Assembly (NCBI GenBank): GCA_051880395.1
Contig: JBJENW010000327.1
Span: 1-7,346 of the forward strand
Direction of reading: 5' to 3'
DNA length: 7,346 nucleotides
DNA from: JBJENW01 sp051880395
GTDB taxonomy: Bacteria; Bacillota; Clostridia; Lachnospirales; Lachnospiraceae
Under the pieces are notes generated by a model that was not told the origin of the DNA, did not search any database, and worked only from the letters and a program-made list of their open reading frames with translations. This document shows, in pieces, positions 5,714 to 7,346 of the stretch (position 1 is the first letter of the stretch; every line of letters begins with the position of its first letter). A program made the position numbers and the translations under genes.

Positions 5714-5989
5714 GTTACTGTTTACATGTTGCTTTCAATTTACAGCTCAGAAAGTCTGTCTGCTGGCACTTCACACGGGTTTGCCCTTCGAAAAAACGTT
5801 TTGGCGGGCGTAGGTGAGATCCTGTTCTTAGAGAGCCTTACGCTCGAAGGCAATCCTGAGAGTGTTAGGCTCTCTTAGAACATAGCTCACTGGAGCAGGA
5901 GCCATGTTTTTTCGAAGGGCAAACCCGTGTGAAGTGCCAGCAGACAGACTTTCTGAGCGTCCGGTTTAGAAAAACGTGTGAACAGTAAC
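5714..5989. repeat. Complete long palindromic element 2
   Basis: A 276-base imperfect palindrome centred at 5851.5. Bases 5745-5797 and 5906-5958 are perfect inverted copies (53 bp). Inside them a second block pairs TTCTTAGAGAGCC (from about 5825) with GGCTCTCTTAGAA (to 5880). Outside them the ends GTTACTGTTTACATGTT (5714-5730) and the complement of CGTGTGAACAGTAAC (5975-5989) pair with a few mismatches. Symmetry stops abruptly at GTTAC/GTAAC, giving sharp boundaries. CTTCTG lies just outside both ends (5706-5711 and 5990-5995), a possible target duplication, though 2 bases separate it from the left end. The right terminus matches that of element 1. No gene lies in 5659-6028. It may be a non-autonomous mobile element; it would also fold into a very stable hairpin if transcribed. 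Confidence 0.88.
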
Positions 5990-6028
5990 CTTCTGCTTGT
6001 TTAAGAAAAAATTGTATGAAAAGAATGG

Positions 6029-6057
6029 TTGGCAAGTGCGCTCAAATCTGATATAGT
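6029..6057 (+). promoter_or_regulatory. Promoter of the T-box operon
   Basis: TTGGCA (6029-6034), a 17-base spacer and TATAGT (6052-6057), each five of six to consensus. Start is expected near 6064, immediately before the T-box leader. Confidence 0.8.
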
Positions 6058-6063
6058 AGTAAG

Positions 6064-6354
6064 GAACAAACCGTTGAAGCGGAGATAACGGCGATGATGC
6101 CTATACAGAGAGTCCGTGGTGCTGAGAGTCGGGCAAGAAACAAGTCGTCAAATGGACCGTTGAGGGTGCAGTCAAAGGTGGAGAAAGTTCATTCACTGAG
6201 TATTCTGCAACGTGTGGGCATACGTCAGTTGCCGGGGATATGTTGGTATCCTGACAAGGGCATAGCTGTTATTGGCTATGAAGCAAGGTGGCACCGCGGA
6301 TAAAAACAGGTTTATTCGTCCTTGGCAGAAGATGTTTCTGTCAGGGATTTTTTT
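6064..6354 (+). ncRNA. T-box riboswitch leader, tRNA-Trp type
   Basis: A class I T-box that lets transcription continue when uncharged tRNA binds. The canonical T-box AAGGTGGCACCGCGG is at 6285-6299. Stem I shows the distal AG motifs AGAGAG (6107-6112) and GCTGAGAG (6121-6128), with its base AACGG (6087-6091) able to pair with CCGTT (6157-6161). The codon in the 3' side of the lower internal loop, in AAATGGACC, is UGG at 6153-6155, read here as the specifier for tRNA-Trp. The bulge UGGC (6289-6292) would pair with a GCCA tRNA end, and tRNA-Trp has discriminator G, which supports this. The antiterminator pairs AAGG (6285-6288) with CCTT (6320-6323), and CGGATAAA with TTTATTCG; this excludes the terminator. 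An open frame at 6094-6303 is a by-product of the RNA. The specifier call is the least certain part. Confidence 0.93.
6320..6354 (+). terminator. T-box-controlled intrinsic terminator
   Basis: CCTTGGCAGAA (6320-6330) pairs with TTCTGTCAGGG (6336-6346) across a short loop, with some G-U pairs, followed by a run of seven T (6348-6354). The 5' end of its stem, CCTT, is the segment used by the antiterminator, so the two folds are exclusive. Confidence 0.9.
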
Positions 6355-6399
6355 ATTTCTTTGGCAGAGAAAAATAATGAAATAGAAGGAGGCTTAAAA

Positions 6400-7077
6400 A
6401 TGGCGTTTCAGTTGAACAACGTAGTGCCTTGGGGCAGAAATATGGAAGAGTATAAGCAGATGTTTTGTTTAGAGGAAACGGATCTGTCAAAGAAAATCGC
6501 AGGATTTGGGGATGGACCGGCTTGCTTTAATTGTGAGGCGGCAGAAGAAGGTGGTCGCGTGATATCATTTGATCCAATCTACCAGTTTTCAAAAGAGGAG
6601 CTGCAAGAGCGGATCGAAGAGGTGCGAGTGACAGTCATGCAGCAAATGAGTGAAAACATGGATAATTATGTGTGGACACAGATAAAAAATTTGGAGGAGC
6701 TAGAAGAAATCCGCATGTCTGCAATGCGGAAATTTTTAGCAGATTATGAGCAGGGGAAGAAAGAGGGGAGATATGTATGTCATGAGCTGCCAAACAGACT
6801 GCCCTATGAAGCGGATTACTTCGACATTGGTTTGAGTTCGCATTTTCTTTTGCTGTACAATTCCTTGGGATTTGAATTTCATATTCAGGCGATAACGGAA
6901 ATGCTGAGAGTATGTAAAGAAGTAAGGGTTTTTCCAATCGTGGATTTAGATGCAAACATTACTGACTTGATCACGAATGTGATAGATTATTTCAAAGAAG
7001 ATTACCGTGTCGAGATTGTGGAAACGGAGTATGAATTTCAAAAAGCAGCAAATAAATTGTTGATAATAAAAAAGTAA
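6400..7077 (+). CDS. SAM-dependent methyltransferase-like protein
   Basis: A 225-residue cytoplasmic protein resembling class I SAM-dependent methyltransferases of unknown substrate. The glycine-rich loop GFGDGPACFN (35-44) fits motif I, and FDP at 57-59 supplies the acidic residue expected to hold the SAM ribose. FDIGLSSHFLLLY (141-153) fits the motif IV strand, followed by a helix containing EMLRVCKEVRVFP, the typical post-motif helix and strand. A helical insertion (about 64-125, with LEELEEIRMSAM) lies between the SAM-binding part and motif IV. The ATG at 6400 is chosen because AGGAGG precedes it by 7 bases; an in-frame ATG upstream at 6322 lies inside the terminator hairpin. It is the first gene after the T-box and lies 20 bases before a chorismate mutase family gene. 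The product may modify an aromatic or tRNA-related substrate, but nothing in the sequence proves either. Confidence 0.8.
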   Translation: MAFQLNNVVPWGRNMEEYKQMFCLEETDLSKKIAGFGDGPACFNCEAAEEGGRVISFDPIYQFSKEELQERIEEVRVTVMQQMSENMDNYVWTQIKNLEELEEIRMSAMRKFLADYEQGKKEGRYVCHELPNRLPYEADYFDIGLSSHFLLLYNSLGFEFHIQAITEMLRVCKEVRVFPIVDLDANITDLITNVIDYFKEDYRVEIVETEYEFQKAANKLLIIKK

Positions 7078-7097
7078 AGAATATGGGGGAATATATT

Positions 7098-7346
7098 ATG
7101 CAATGTAATACGTTAGAAGAAGTAAGAGAAAATATCGACAGAATTGATGATGCGATCATTCGTTTGATTGCCGAGCGGGGAACGTATGTGGTACAGGCAT
7201 CTGCATTCAAAAAAAGTGAGGATGGTGTGAAAGCGCCGGATCGTGTGGAGGCTGTGATAAAAAAGGTGCGCCAGAAAGCTGTGGAATATGGTGCAGATCC
7301 GGATATGGTAGAGGCATTGTATCGAGAGATGATCTCGCGTTTTGTT
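7098..7346 (+). CDS. AroQ/PchB-type chorismate mutase family protein, 3' end outside window
   Basis: The first 83 residues of an all-helical AroQ-fold protein; the family is about 90-100 residues, so only a short tail is missing. Helix 1 runs through LEEVRENIDRIDDAIIRLIAERGTY, with arginines in the VRENI and AERG segments at the positions that bind chorismate carboxylates. The K of FKKSED and the block APDRVEAV follow. In E. coli-type chorismate mutases the last block reads D-R-E; here it is D-R-V-E, nearer to PchB-like (isochorismate-pyruvate lyase) relatives, so the true reaction could differ. It either converts chorismate to prephenate for phenylalanine and tyrosine, or is a variant enzyme. 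GGGGGA (7084-7089) lies 8 bases before the ATG. It is the second gene of the T-box operon, 20 bases after the methyltransferase-like gene. Confidence 0.88.
   Translation, partial: MQCNTLEEVRENIDRIDDAIIRLIAERGTYVVQASAFKKSEDGVKAPDRVEAVIKKVRQKAVEYGADPDMVEALYREMISRFV

Noticed and set aside
6094..6303. A 69-codon open frame in the leader of the methyltransferase-like gene
   Set aside because: It lies wholly within the T-box RNA and its codons are explained by conserved RNA motifs.

Overview
The window looks like a chromosomal segment of a low-to-moderate GC Gram-positive bacterium of the Clostridia, most likely a gut Lachnospiraceae. This is inferred from strong AGGAGG-type ribosome sites, a class I T-box leader, MarR, TetR and XRE regulators of clostridial type, and protein composition. 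No rRNA, tRNA, CRISPR array or transposase gene is visible.

Layout. Positions 1-537 hold the larger part of a long imperfect palindrome whose left end lies outside the window. Next comes an autoregulated MarR-flavodoxin operon (577-1645) with a consensus promoter and two tandem operator palindromes. It is followed by a Phd/YefM-type antitoxin and the decayed remnant of its RelE/ParE-type toxin (1704-2100). A TetR regulator (2304-2978) and an MFS efflux-type transporter (3107-4351) follow, each preceded by nearly the same operator, so the TetR protein very probably controls both. A second Phd/YefM-type antitoxin lies on the minus strand (4384-4647), with its own promoter but no toxin. An AT-rich two-gene operon (4940-5658) encodes an XRE DNA-binding protein with two membrane helices and a zinc ribbon, then a 59-residue two-helix membrane protein. 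A second, complete long palindrome (5714-5989) follows. The right end is a T-box-controlled operon: a tryptophan-type T-box with mutually exclusive antiterminator and terminator (about 6064-6354), a SAM-methyltransferase-like protein (6400-7077) and an AroQ/PchB-type chorismate mutase family protein that runs off the window (7098-7346).

How it fits together. The first three quarters reads as an accessory region of small self-contained regulatory cassettes, with eroded toxin-antitoxin modules and palindromic repeats between them. The two palindromes have different arms but end in almost the same 14 bases (GTGYGAACAGTAAC, inverted at the other end), and the complete one is flanked by a possible 6-bp direct repeat. 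They may therefore be non-autonomous mobile elements of one family. The T-box operon at the right looks like part of aromatic amino acid metabolism. Its specifier UGG and its UGGC bulge both point to tRNA-Trp, which is unexpected for an operon containing a chorismate mutase family gene.
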